From positions 1,550,001 through 1,614,000 of the forward strand of contig BCIX01000002.1 of assembly GCA_001600095.1 (NCBI GenBank): 64,000 nt of DNA, in the 5' to 3' direction. This stretch comes from Bullera alba. Lineage: Eukaryota; Basidiomycota; Tremellomycetes; Tremellales; Bulleraceae. Every line of letters begins with the position of its first letter. Within the stretch, counting starts at the first letter, position 1. A program made the translations under genes and the position numbers. Below the pieces are notes generated by a model. That model was not told where the DNA came from and did not search any database. It was given only the letters and a program-made list of their open reading frames with translations. This document shows, in pieces, positions 32,139 to 45,200 of the stretch.

Positions 32139-34601
32139 CTAGTGATCGCTGAGCCAGCGGTACTGAGGGGGTCCATCAGCGTGGTCTCGCTTCGAACGCC
32201 TACACGGCATAACTCACCTCGAACCTAAAGTCGCTCTTTTTCCGCTGGCACCACGAGTTCTCCCAGTCAAAGTAGTAGTAACCTCCCTGCTCGTAGTCCT
32301 CCGTGATGGCCTGTGGGTTGTGCGCACGTTGGAACCAAGTGAGGTATTGCTTGTGGAATCGCCACGACTGTCGTTTGAGCTCTTGCGCCGCCAACCACCT
32401 ACACCAGCTCAGAATGGTACCTACGGAATGTGAAGAGTGTACTCACTGCTCGTACCCGCCGGTGACGTAGTAGAAGATGTAGAAGAGCTGATCCATATCT
32501 AGTCTCTGGTATATCGTCTTGTCTTCCAATATAGGCGGTCGCGTCTGGGGGTAATACGAAGGCGTCTTGATTGGGTTTTTGGGGTGGTAATAGCGTGGTC
32601 TGATGATTGTCAGCGGTTGCTACTTTGATCACTTGTGGTGGGATGAGATTGCTAACGGTTCAGCATCAATTTGATGAGGAGCATTCGCGTACGATGCGTC
32701 CAAAGCGGAATGAAGCTCGTTGATGTCGTTACCCCGTCTCTCGGCTATGCCCAGTTAGCAACACGCTCCACTACATTATCCTAAGGCACAACTCACAGAG
32801 CTCCTTGGCGACGTCGAAGCTCTGCATCAAGTTACCAAGAACACCCTGAGGAGGTGGTCGAGGGCTTGTTGCAGAGTATCCCGATCCTGCTCGAGACGAC
32901 TCGGCGTGAGGAGCGGGCGCTATGGGCGGCAAGGAGAGCTGGTATCCTGGCGGTGCGCTTCCAGCCGTTGGTTGAGGGGAGATAGCATTTTGAGCCTGTA
33001 GCGAAGGAGCCGCAGCGTGAGAAGCTTCTTGAGCATCTGGGGCGGGAGATTGCACAAGACCAGGCGGTGGTGGTGGTGCGTGACCCTGAGGAAGTGTTAG
33101 AACTACGAGTATGGAATATCGGATTGAATCACTCACATTTGTTTGTGGAGCCGACTCTTTGACTGGCGCAGGTGCCGTTTCTGGACTTTGGACCATCTGA
33201 CTGCTGGACTGCTCGGGACCGTCCAGACCGAGAGTAGACATTGGTGGCTCCATCTTTTTCGATACTGGGGAGCCAATGCTGTCGGCGTTGGTAGCTGACG
33301 GTCCTGGGATATTTGGCACCGTAGCCGCGACTGTGGCAGCAACGGCGGCGGCAGCGGCAGCAGCATATCGAATAGGAGGCAAAGGCGCGGCTTTGGGCGC
33401 TGGAACAGCCTCAGACTGGGGGGTGGACTTGGCAGGCGTCTTGACCTCCGCTAGCGAGGAGACGGCGGCAGACTTGACGTCCTGGGTCGTCTTTCTCGAT
33501 ACAGTCTTCTTCGGGGCGATGGGACTGGGCGGCTGAGGAGGCAGATCGTCCGACGTCGACGGGATGGATATCGAGGTCGATCGTACAGGAGTAGCCTTCT
33601 TCTCCTTTTCCTCCTTCATAGGTGTCTTGGGAGGAGGTGCGATGACAGAGGATGTCTCAATGTTGGTGTCTGCGATGGAAGCAGAGTCGAGGTTGGACAA
33701 CTCGTCGTTGTGGAGGAGATCAGGGTTGTAGTCCTCCTCATCTTGCAAGTTGAGCTCGTCGTAGATGCCCTGGTCGTAGTCAAAGTCTTCCTCCTGCACA
33801 TGGCGGTCAGCATTCTCCTTGATTTGAGTGTTCCTGATTCCCTTACAGTGTTCGCCTCGACGAAGTAGTTGACGTCTTCCTGAATGGCTTCGACTTGTTC
33901 AGGCTCGAGCTGTCCATTCTCCAGCATTCTCTGGACCACTTCCATACGTCCGATATGCCATTGCCTCCTCTCATTCAGCTCCTCCAGTTCGTTCAACCTG
34001 TCTCCCTGAGCTTTCTTGGTCTTCTTTCCGCCACCGGTGCCGAGCTGCTCGACTTCGGCCTCGGTCTGCTCTATCTGCCTCGACAGCTCCTCTGTCGTGG
34101 TTCCTATCCAGTCGATGATCTCTCGCTTGTGCTTCTCGGCTGGAGCGAGCTGACTCTGTGCTATCAATCCTTCCTTTGAGTAAGCCTTCATCTTCATCTC
34201 TTTCTCCAAAGCCTTGAATCGTTCCATTTGCTAGACAAGGGTCAGCTCTTGAATCGGTCGCGGAATGGTAGCTGCAGCCTGTGCTTACACTTTCAATCAG
34301 CTTCCTGTTCTCGATCAACGGGTTCTTGTCTTTGATATCGTTGTTCCCCAGCCACGCTTTGATCTGATCTCGGAGTCTCTGCAGCTTTTTGATCTGCGTC
34401 TTGAGATCATCCTCGATCTTGTTCCGCTGCGTAGAGTTCGTAGCATGATCGAGTTTGGCGAACGTCGAATCGAACGTCTCTACACCTAATGTAATGGCCT
34501 TGAGAGTCTTGTCGACCTCGGCTGGAAGAGGTTTATCAGCTTGCTTTCTCCGCAGACGAGATTTGACGCTCACCCTGCAGCTTCCTCATCGCCATGGACA
34601 T
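32139..34601 (-). CDS. NOT3: NOT3/NOT5 subunit of the CCR4-NOT complex
   Basis: Subunit of the CCR4-NOT deadenylase and transcription regulator. ATG is at 34601 (MSMAMRKLQ). Splicing to exon 2 gives AEVDKTLKAITLGVETFDST, then LQRLRDQIKAWL, NPLIENRKLIES and QMERFKALEKEMKMKAYSKE, the Not3 N-terminal coiled coil. The middle (about 33790-32770) is a Ser/Pro/Ala-rich linker. The C-terminal NOT box comprises RPPILEDKTIYQRLDMDQLF, YIFYYVTGGYEQ, WLAAQELKRQSWRFHKQYLT and YYYFDWENSWCQRKKSDFRF. A final small exon (about 32162-32139) adds EYRWLSDH and the true stop; without it the frame would run into a false tail at 32200. A second in-frame ATG lies six bases downstream of the first. It shares a 351-base divergent promoter with ASK1. 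Confidence 0.93.
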
Positions 34602-34952
34602 GTTGGCGAGCTATGTGTCATAAGAATGTGTATGGGAAGGGTTCTGCAATACGGTGTGGTATGGCTTTGTCCGTCCGTCACTACCATCCTCCAGTGAGCA
34701 CCGTGGCCACCGAAACGTTAGATCCGCTTGGCAAGCCTGGATCTAGGATGGTTAGGCGCCCCAATCTGGTGCCGGTCGGCCCGGCTATGGCGCCTATATT
34801 CGCCGCGTCGAGCACGCGCCGAACATCAACAAATGTCCAGCGTGCTGCTTGCCCAGACAGGCCCAGACGTTCATTTTGCGTTCATTGCAAGTCTCATACT
34901 CGACATAGACAGCAGTACCGTCGAAACAGGACGAGACATCCGCTGGACCGGC
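34602..34952. promoter_or_regulatory. Divergent promoter region of NOT3 and ASK1
   Basis: 351 bases between the two ATGs. It contains ordinary mixed sequence; I see no TATA box, repeat or recognisable factor site. Confidence 0.35.
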
Positions 34953-36892
34953 ATGTCTCAAAACCATCAGGACAACCCTCTACTTCACCCGCCATTTTAT
35001 GTCATACCTGGGATATCGCCAAATGCGCCAGTGTCAGCTCAAGTCCAGCAGATAGATCAGCGGAACACCTTATTGTTGCAGGAGATTGATGCCAACTTTG
35101 CCAAGTTCCACCAAGTTATCACCAGCAAGATATTACCGGAGATCAAGCGCTTTGCTATCGGTAGTGAGCCAGTACGCGAAGCTTCCCAAGTGAGTTCCCA
35201 TGTCCTATCGCCCGTTACCGAGCTCATGCGTGACAGTTCTGGAGGTCGTTCTTCGAGACTGCTGCGGCAAATAGGGTCAACCTAGAAGGAGATACGACCG
35301 CCTCAGGCCAAGAATCGCATCAAGAAGCATCCAATAGCCAGCATCAGTATGATGATCACACAGTCACGAGCGATCACCTCTCACAGATCCATAATGACGA
35401 TGCGTCGTTCATGTTCGCCACATCGTCAACACCGTTGCCCGGACGAGGACACCCTGGGCAGTCTGGAACAAGAGAGGGGATGAGGAATGGAGTCGACGAG
35501 AGCTGGGAGGACAGTCTGGACTCGCCCTTTGACCGCATGGACAGGCGCCTGCACGATCTCAAGTTCACCAACAGCAACGATGAGATTAGCAGCGATATGC
35601 CAACGCCCAGTCTACCATCGGGATACAGTATGCCACGAATGGATGGAACAGGATCGTCAAGTATAAACGAGCTCAGTATAGCGGACTACTCGACCGGTAC
35701 AGTGGAGCGGAAGGACATACCGGAATCCCACCCAAGGCAGATGCTCCAACCTCGATCACAAGACGGAGGTCGTTCGAGCCATTACAGTCGGAGGCAGAGA
35801 GACGAGGACTACAACTCTGGTGATACACCCAAAGCCAAATACGGGAATTATCGTGTCACGGATCTTCGAACTACACCTCTCAATGCTCGCTTCTCGAAAG
35901 CCAGCTCGAGTGGACAAGGAAAGGGCAAGGAGAAGGCTCGTGCACCTCAACAAGCCAAGATCCCGTACATGGACCCGCTGGCCGACTTCTCTGATGACGA
36001 CGATGACGACTTGGTCAGGATGGCAATGTCTCCACCCGTGACGATGAACTTCAGCCTGCCGCCACGAGCTCAAGCGATCATGCAAGCGGGCAAGACACCT
36101 GTCAAATCGCGTCCGCCGTCTGCGCCTTCTTCGAAAGCTCCGCATCAAACCTTTGAAGAAGAGCTCAGTCGCCAGGACGCTCCAACCAAAGATGAAGGAG
36201 AAGCGAGGATGATACTGGATGATCTACTGGAGGAGATGTCCACGAGCAATTATGAGCCATCGCCGCGGATGCCAACACCCGAGGGTCTGGGTCGGTATTC
36301 GATAGCACCAGGAGATATTGGTACTTCAGCAAGACTTCTCTTCCAAGACGACCAACGTTCAGAAAGACAAGCCACACGCCGGTCGGTGGGGGCAAACACC
36401 AGCTATGGCAGCGACATCATCACTCAATCCGATCAACCGACACCTTATGGTGACGATGAGGAGAGCTTTGACGAGGACTCCTTTGACTCTGACGCCGGCC
36501 AGACTGTACACAACCCTGGGCAATATGATCATCCAGGACGACAACCACATCTCGACGCCGATGACACCTTCATGTCCAATTCACCCGAAACGCAGCGGTA
36601 CGCCTATCCAGCTCAGAATACAGATGGCTACAGTACAGGCGGATATAGCACGTCTGGTCAATCTGGTAATACGGCTCAAATGGTGTTTGGCAATCCACCC
36701 CGTCAGCCAAAACAATCGATAAACTCGTCTTCAGGTCATGCGCTGGGCGCTCAGGATGGATTCTTGATGAAACAGGACGAGATGATGACGATTTGGGGAG
36801 GCAAGCTCGAGGATGCGGCAGGGGCGGAAGTCGCAGAGACGCCGAGTCAGGCGCCGAGAAGGCGGCCAAACGGGGACAAGCTGTTGCTGTGA
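34953..36892 (+). CDS. ASK1: ASK1, DASH/Dam1 complex subunit
   Basis: Outer-kinetochore protein of the fungal DASH ring that couples chromosomes to microtubules. Two exons: 34953-35189 and 35237-36892. The conserved N-terminus is seen: VSAQVQQIDQRNTLLLQEID, ANFAKFHQVITSKILPEIKR and, across the intron, FWRSFFETAAANRVNL. Further on, ESWEDSLDSPFDRMDRRL matches the Ask1 pattern with a Cdk-type SP site. The remainder (about 450 residues) is disordered, rich in Ser, Pro, Asp and Gln, with an acidic patch SDDDDDDLVRMA. The C-terminus MTIWGGKLEDAA may be a short conserved tail. At about 630 residues it is longer than the yeast protein (292). The first ATG in frame gives a complete domain. Confidence 0.88.
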
Positions 36893-37551
36893 GCAGAAGT
36901 GAGTAGTAGGTGCGCTGCAAACATACGTATAATCAGTGCTATGAACGCCTCCTCGTGATAAGGCAGCGGATCCCGATCCAAGAGACCAGTTGCAAGCAGG
37001 GGATGCAATCTAGCACCAAGATGAGCAGGGTGGTAAAGCAATGTGATTTGCCACAAACCCGGCGATTGAGAGCGTAGATCGAGGACGCGGGTTATAACGC
37101 CGTTGACAAGGCGGAGACCACCGCCGTTTTGGGAAAGCTAGGACAACAGCGAGCCGGACCGCTGCAGCAGCAGCATCCAGCAAAGTGGTCTCGCTCATGT
37201 CCAAGGGGAGAAAGCCCATAGCAAGTCTCGCATACGCCGGTTCGTCAACATCGGGCGATCACATACATCGCAGGGCTCCGATAGGGATCGCTGCCGCCAT
37301 CGACTGTACGACAAACATCACATTCAATTTCGAGATACTCGGAATCGCCAAGTCCGTACCCGTTCCTTTCATCAATCGGGACTTCGACAGACGTTCAGAG
37401 CAAGGACTACAGTCGAGACAACCGCATACTCTACTCACACAATAGCGGGAGTGGACTCTGTGTCGCGTACCCAGATGTACGTAAACTCTCCCGCGGAAGT
37501 TGATCGTAAACTAGCGTGATTGCATGGCTAATTCCTCTTCAGGAATGCAAA
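36893..37551. other. Intergenic stretch between ASK1 and the large disordered protein
   Basis: 659 bases between two plus-strand genes. ORFs at 37010-37219 (minus) and 37185-37445 (plus) overlap each other and have no recognisable motif. A CTGCAGCAGCAGCA patch lies near 37162-37176. Probably 3'UTR plus promoter. Confidence 0.4.
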
Positions 37552-40500
37552 ATGAGCACATCGCATGCCGAAGACATTCCATTACCACCTAGTCAGAATT
37601 CACCACAGATAGATGGGTCTATAAGTAAGGAGGAAGAGAAGTCAGTCCGAGCCGAGGGGGTTGGAGAGGCGGTGGAGAGGAATGCGGAACCATCGAGCGA
37701 AAGTCGGAGAGACAGCAAGGCAGAGGTGGATGTTGTCGTAGGAGGAAGCCCGGATGTCAAGGATGTTGACAAGAACGAATCAAACGGCCCCACGGCTGCT
37801 GCTGATACCTCGGAGGACAAGGAAGCTCAGCAAACGGACGAAAAGGCCTCTGCGACCGAGCACGATGACCACACTGCCGGTCCGGCCAATCCAACACCGA
37901 TCGTACGAGCACCTACACCCTCTTCGCGAACATCTACACCACCTCTTCATGCCACTGGATCATCAGCGTCGGCATCAAAGAAATTCACCTCGGTCAGCGT
38001 GACCAAGAAATTCCTGACCAAGGCCGCTAGTCCGGCCGTAGGCACACCTACCGCAACGTCAAAGCTCAGCAGCTTTTCCTGTAAGCCACAAGTTGCCCTG
38101 GACTCGGTCATGGTCCCTTGCTGACCTCTTTCAGCCTCACCTGTCCCCATAGTCCCTGCATCATCTCGCCTGCTATCCACCAAACTCACTACAGTGCCCA
38201 AGTCCAGCGCATCGCCAAACCCCCCTGGATCGGCAGGCTCTGCCGGTACACCGGGATCGGCCGGGAATTCCCCTTGGGCAAAGCCAGCAGTCCCACTACC
38301 CCCCGTCTCCCTCGCCAGTGCGTCGCCGATACATCAGCCGGCCCCAACGAGAGCTCGGGTCTTGTCGAATATCGGGTCCACAGCGGCAGCTATGGGTTCG
38401 GGACAGGGTATAGGAGCAGGAAATACGCCGAAGGTCGCTTGGAGATCAGTGCCAGAGGGCAAAGGGCAGAGAGTGGGTATGTCGAGGGATTTCCCAACGG
38501 CAAATGAGGTCGCCGAGGGTGAGTCATACCAGCCTTCACAGTGCCTTGAGAGAGAATTCTGGCTGACGTGAATAGGCAAACGAGCTCAACAAATGGCCGA
38601 ACAAATGGCTGCACAAGCGCAAGCAGCGCACAACCAGGCGATTCTCCAGGGCCTGAACGCCTTCACTCAGCTGGATGTCAATACGCATCGATGGGATGTG
38701 AGCGTTTGCGACCTAGGATCAAGACCAATACTGACCATTGATAGGACGAGGAGGACGACGATGACGTGATTGACTTTGGAGACGGAGCTACATTCACACA
38801 CCATCCTGCACCGGTCCAGCCGCCACCTCAGGATGATCGGCCAGTCGCCAAGTCGGAGAGATTTGTCGAGGACTTTGATAGGAGTTGGCCGAGGAAAGCG
38901 CCTATAGCTCCGGAGCCAGAGTCCAGGACGTCGACTAACAGAGCCCTGTTCGATGCAAGTGGCAGTAGAGCCGATGCGTCTCTCGGCAGACCTCAACCGC
39001 CACCCCAGCCGACTCGTCTACTATCGCGCAGCGATCGTCTTTCAGAACAATCTCAACCGGGAGCAATACCCGGTGCCAGAACATTTGATCGACCATTACC
39101 CCCACATCTCCAGTCTGCCCATACGGACAGAATCCATACACCGCCCTCGCATCCCGAACCTCGACAATCCAACATTCAACCACCCTCCCGACTTCCCCCT
39201 TCGCAGCAACAACATCCACCCCCCGTCCAGGCGGCTCTCGGCTCGAGAGTCCCATGGGCGGCTCAGAGAGAAGCACAAAACGCCCCGATCGCTCCACACG
39301 CCGAGAGGCCGGCAGCAGCACCCGCCTCCCAACCCCCTCAGCAGAACTTACAACGACAATCCTTCTCGAATGCTTCCAGGCCCGATATGCGGGGACAACC
39401 CCCTCAACCTGCTCAGAATCAACCCACGCATCCGCCAGGAGTTGATCCTCAGACAGCCGAGATGAGTTCGGCCGCAGAGAAGGCGCGTCTACGACGTTTG
39501 GCAGAAGAGCAAGAGCGGGAAGCAGCCGCAGAGAGGGCTCGTCAGAAGGCAAAGGAGCTGGAGGATCGATTGCACCTCAAGGCCCACGGAACGGCTGCCT
39601 CGACGACTGTCTCGAAGGAGAGTCCCGCCACGTCAGCACCTCCTGGACTGGCAAACTCCCATCCACCAGGACCTATCACGATAGTTCAGCGGCCCAAGCA
39701 GAATATACCTCCTCCCGCTCCCGCTCAAGCTTCAGCTCAAACACAGCCCAAGCCTGCGGTCACCAGTCCCGCTGCTAGTCTACCGCCAAAACCCACTGCC
39801 GACTCACGTGTTGCTGAGAAGACATGGCGTAGTCGGCCACCAGTGGAGCAGCCAGAGCAGATGCCAGCTCAGGTCGCGCAGCCCCGCGCACCGATGCACG
39901 GCAGCCAGGACCAGAGGGCGGGTCGACCTACCGCAGAGTCTTTCTTCGACAGATCGGCGCAGAATGCTTCCAGACAGGCTCCAGCAATGGAACTCAGTCC
40001 CCTGAAGGAGGCAAAGCCAGAATTGCCGGTCACGGCTGAGCCTCCTGCCATGTCGCCAGACCACAACGCCGCCGTAGATGACCCATCGAATCGACGAGAG
40101 TCCAACTTTGACGATATGTTGGCCCGTATACAAGCTGCCATGGCTGAGGCAAGGGTCGCGCCGACTGCTCCGCTGGAGCCATCGTCCGATGCGCCAGATT
40201 TCTCCCCCCCTCAACCCGCCGCTCAGCCCCAAGCGCAGGTCGAGCAGCCTGTCCCCAGATTACCGGTCGTCGTCGAGTCCAGTATAACTCAGCCTCAAAT
40301 ACCCAAATCTCCTCCTCCCGCTTGGCGGACCTACGCCGTTCGTGTGCCCAAAGGAACCGCACCTCGACCTCTGGCATCGGAAGCACAAGCGCAAGCTGCT
40401 ACCCGAGGGTCTGCTTCTGCGCCCACCGGCTGGATGTTGAGTTTCGTGCCTCCTATCGAGGGATTGAGTCCGTTTACTCTATCACGCCCCGAACTGCTTC

Positions 40501-42114
40501 TTCCTCAAAGAGTCACGCCGCGATTCGCCAGAGTGAACGACTTGGGTCCGATGGTCAGCATTTCTCCACGGAAGCTGGAACCATTTGCCAAAGCGCCCAA
40601 GAAGAAGACGCCTCGCGAGACGACGCATCAGGCCGACAACATCCAGCCAGCCACCACTGCGGACATTCTTCTTCCCGCGGCGGGACCTGTCAACGGAGGC
40701 GCCTCTGCGAAGTTGAGGAGTCAAATGAGCAGCAGTCAGCCTGTGGACCAAAGATGGACCGAGAAAGAAGTTGCCGTGACGCAAGGCGAGCCCCCTCTCT
40801 CCGCCGCGAATGCCCAGCCGACAAGTCAGCCCGAGATTCCGGCCCCGTCGGTCCAGCCAGTGGAGCGAGTCAGACCCGCGGAGTCCAAACCCTTGGTCCG
40901 ATTTGACGAGTCGACCGAGCTCAAGAGAGATCTCAAAGTCGAGCTAGAGGCTGATAGCCTCTTGGACGAGGTGAACAAGATGAGCTTGGAGACCGTGGGC
41001 GAGGCCACGGACGAGAGACGAGATGGGGCGGATGGGACAGGTCATGGAGTCGAGGTGAGTCCCTACGACGGGTAGTCGTGCAAGAATCACCATTGACGAT
41101 TCATTACAGGCACCTCGGACACCACCTAGCAACAGCGCTACCTCGTCGCGTGGCCCTGCTGTCTCGCCTCTTCCAGGTTCTACCTCCTGGAACGCGCAGC
41201 GGAATGTGCCCCAGCACGACCATCTCAAGAACGTCTGGGAACCAACGGCTGCTCGACAGAAGGAGCCTTTCGCATCGCAGGCCCCGGCCGCCGGTCCCTC
41301 CGAGGTCCCCACTCCTTCGTACCCCTCGCTCAATGCACCGTCCTCGGCCGATCCCCCAGCATCACAATTACTCCCTGCGACGAGCAAAGTGGGATCGTAC
41401 GTGTCGACGCATCAGGGCTACTCGCCTTCCCACGCATATGGCAGCAATTCGGCTGTCAACGGCAACGGCATGAGCGGGGCGTATAGCTCTCAACAAGCAG
41501 TGTGGTCGCCGTCGGCTTTCGGCGCGGGGTACGGGTACACCAAGCCGACCCAGACTATGGGCCATGCGGAGCAAAAGGCAGCAATGGCGTTCAACGCTGC
41601 GCCAGGGAATAAGGACGCGTACAACAGTCAGGGAATCAATCAATATCGATACGCTCAGAACGCATCTATACAGTCCAGCCCCTTCAATAATCATTACGGT
41701 CAAACACAGTCCCCCCAAACGACACATTACCCACACACCCACACCCAGCAATCGCCATATCTCGCTAGACCGAACTTGCCCTCTCCGCAGGGCATGTACG
41801 GCTACAACTACGGCGCACCTGGCCAGCAGCAGCAGCAATATCAATCACCGGGGGCGAACAGTATCGCCGCAAGGGGAAGAATGGACCAGTATGCCAATAC
41901 TTCCAGCAACCATCATTCGGGCGGTACAGCGGCATATGACATGTCGGGCATTGACACCAGTGGAGGGTATTATGGTGGTTTGACGCAATCACAGGCTCAA
42001 GCCCAGATGTACGGGTATGGAGCAACATCAGGAAATGCTCATGGAGCGATAGGACAGCAGCAGCAGAAAGGGAGCAGTATAAATCCACAAGCAGGGCAGA
42101 GGAAGATGTGGTAA
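37552..42114 (+). CDS. Large unrecognised Pro/Gln/Ser-rich disordered protein with conserved-looking islands
   Basis: Function unknown. Five exons (37552-38080, 38135-38519, 38576-38697, 38745-41054, 41110-42114) encode about 1,450 residues. The N-terminal 200 residues are acidic and Ser/Thr-rich. Islands that look constrained: KKFTSVSVTKKFLTKA, RLLSTKLTTVPKSS, the helical KRAQQMAEQMAAQAQAAHN, HRWDEDDDDVIDFGDGATF, a charged coiled coil EKARLRRLAEEQEREAAAER (about 39476-39580), and HDHLKNVWEPTAARQKEPF at the start of the last exon. The last 280 residues are Gln/Gly/Tyr/Ser-rich and prion-like, ending QAGQRKMW. No enzyme motif, signal peptide or membrane segment is seen. A role in RNA granules or as a scaffold is inference from composition only. 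Confidence 0.8.
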
Positions 42115-42289
42115 AGGACAGAGACATATCATGCATCGTGCCTCATCATAGATACACCAGCAATGAGACTGCAAGAAAGAGCTCTGCGCCCTGTGCCGAT
42201 CATATAGCAGAAGATACACCTTGATGAATCTATAATCCGTACGAGTATGACTCGCTGTCACAGCTGCTACAGTATACGCGCTGACGCTG

Positions 42290-45200
42290 TCACGAATCGA
42301 GATAGACACGCTGTGTGAGTAATGGCTTGCTCTGCTCTGCGCCCAGATCGGCCAATGTCCTGAACGCCGACATGTCCACGCGAGCCTTGAACGCGATGAA
42401 CACTGCGAGAGCCATCAGCGCAAGTACATTCCTTCCTGCTTTAGCTTGCTCACCGTGCGTAGGATCATGATGAGCCACTTCCTCTGCCTCTTCGCAAATG
42501 TCGAAGCCGTCGGCACAATGAGCACATCTGAGCCAGACCCCTCTGATTTGATCCGAATGGATATCGCACAGAGTCTCCCGATGGAGCAGATGCGCGAGGT
42601 AGGCCTTCGGATCGCGCGAATCGACAAATGTGTTGTGGGGGACTTCCCCAACTTGCCCCCTGTACAGCAAGGGCAAGAACGGGGTGGGCGAGCTGAGCGG
42701 GAAATGAACCGGTCTGTTGAGTTTGAAGAACGAGTGTTTTGGGTCGTGAAGCCTATACGACCTTGGCTCACAGCTCGAGCACTGATATCAATCAGTTTAG
42801 GCCGGCGTACGATATAAAAGACATGACCAGACTCACTAGACTATAGGCCTTGGGCAGTGAGGGACAATTGGCACATTGGTACCGCTTGCCAGCAATCTCC
42901 ACTCCACACCCGTCGCAGAGGCAGCCATGATCGAGACTGACTTGTGGGACTTCGGGCCGCCGTCTCGTGCCGCCCGCGTAGACCGTCTCGTTGGTGGGCG
43001 AGGGTGACCGGAAATCCGTCTCGACGGGAGATACCGCAGTCACCGTTGACGAATCTTGAGTGATCCATCGGTCTCGAGCACGTCTACTGACGGCATTGAC
43101 TTGTGACACCGGTAGAGGCACGGGCAACTTCCAAAGTCGTCAATTTTGCGTCTCCAGATGGAGAAGTGAGACTAACCTTCATCATGATATGATCTGAGGT
43201 GTGTCCAGACACAGAGTCATTGGGCGCTATACTCTCGCAATTGATGCACAGATCCCATGAGGGGCATACTGCACAGTGGAAGCGCGGTCCAACAATGTCC
43301 TGTAGGCAGCTACGACGGCGTCAGTCCTATGCTACCCGCATATCAAAGTGAGGGCTCACTTGTGACAGAATATACCGGGATGCCGCAGTGCTGAGCGGGA
43401 GTTCGTCTCAGCGAGACAATCCCATCTGTATCTGTGCACTCACCTAGCCTCTCGCCATGAGGGCCAGCCTCATCGACCGATGCCGCCGAGACTGGCTGGG
43501 GCCGGTCAGGCAAGGTGAGGAAAGCATGGGTAGGGTGTATTTCTTCCACTTTGCGGTAACAACCCTTGCACAGGTCGAACTTTGAGCACGATACGCCTAA
43601 TACGATCAGTGGCGAAGCAGTGGGTGTGATAAAACAACTCACACTTGTAGCGACTACTGTACAGCGCTGTACGACAAATTGAGCAGTCCGAGTTATCGGA
43701 ATAATCTGCCAGGTGTCAATCAAGATTGGCTTACCTGCGACCTTGCACTCACCCACGTCAATCCAGCCTTCGACGCTCCAGATCTTCTCGCGGAAGGTGT
43801 GCGAAGACTGACCTCGCTCGCTTGTCCGTCTAGCGGACCGTGCGTCTACCTGAATAGCCTGTCTCGTATGCTCTACTCCATGAGCCTCGATACAGTTGAC
43901 GCAGAGCTCGAATCCAGTTGATCCAGTGCTCCTCCGTTTTCCGCCTATGTTCTCGTTGACAGTGAGGGACGAGTTGGTTGGAGACACATGGTCAGGACGC
44001 GCCGATACCTCCGTTGTGAGCGAAGTACTTCGTCCCCGACTAGATTCTCCATGATTCGCCCCTCCTGCCCACTCAGTCTCCTCGGAGCCGTCGCTGGTGG
44101 AAGTATCGCTAGAATGGCGGGATCTGGCAAAGACCTCTTTCTCCGGATCTCCATCCTTCCACGTCTCTGCTTCACCACAGGTTATACACACGTATCGCAT
44201 ATAGTCTAGGCGGATCTTGCAGGCTGAGCAATCAGGTGCAAAGATTGGTGAGCTTGGAGACTCGGTTGCGCTTGTCCTTCCATTGGCGACCTCTTGCAGG
44301 GCGAGCGATGATGAGGTTGTGTGGATAGGATGGAGGGAACGACCACTGGGTCCAGCTTCTGGTCCGGTTGGACTGTCCGCAAAGCCAGAGCTTGTTCCAA
44401 GACTGATCGTATCGGCAGATTGGTAAGAGTAGTAGTATTCTAGTCCAGGGTTAGCATGATTCACTGTTAGCCTGCACGCAGGCTCGAATCAACTCACTTC
44501 CTTTAGCATCTTTGACGAGGGCAAAGTCGTCTTGCGATTCCTCATCACTTTCGTCCCCTTCTTCATCATCACGGGCGCTCCTCGAGCTTCTGGCGCTAGG
44601 AGCTGATCCGTCGATGCGACCAATCCACCTCGAATTGGCCAGATGGCTTTGTTCCGCTAACCACCTATGCCCAAGTTCCGAGTGTGTGAGCAGAACTGGA
44701 GCTGGAGCGCTATCTGGTCCTGTCAAAATCGGTCTATGCGACGAAGAAGGGTCTTGAGCGACGCTTAGGGATCGGTTGGAGCGATCGGTACCGACCACAC
44801 TATGCGGAGGACTATGTGTACCGGCCGGCGCATCGAGATGTCTGGCTGGCGGTCCGAGGTTCGAGCGATGGTCTTTCGTTGAGGAGCCGGATTCGTTGAT
44901 ATCTCTATGGCTGTTGAGGGTGAGGTGACTAGCAGAACTCCGCAGGTCTGCGACTGGATCGACCGAAGACAAAGCCGGGTTGGTTCTTCTCGCGGATGAC
45001 CCCACTCCATGTGCCGTTGCAGTCTCGTCCGGATCTTGATCAAAGGTCTGATGACTGCCATTCGTACTATAAGAATAGTCATGTCGACTAGACCTCCAGC
45101 TATAATCCGTACCGCTGCGTGCGGACTCGTCGTCGTATTGCGTCCCTTCGCCGGTGGAGAAACTGGATATCGAGGAGGTATCGCTCAAACTTGGACCATC

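Noticed and set aside
32200..32220. NOT3 ending at the in-frame stop at 32200
   Set aside because: A canonical GTGAGT donor lies at the preceding Glu codon, and a downstream exon gives EYRWLSDH, matching the conserved Not3 C-terminus.
37010..37445. Two small overlapping ORFs between ASK1 and the large disordered protein
   Set aside because: They lie on opposite strands, have no recognisable motifs or splice support, and fit a promoter/3'UTR region.
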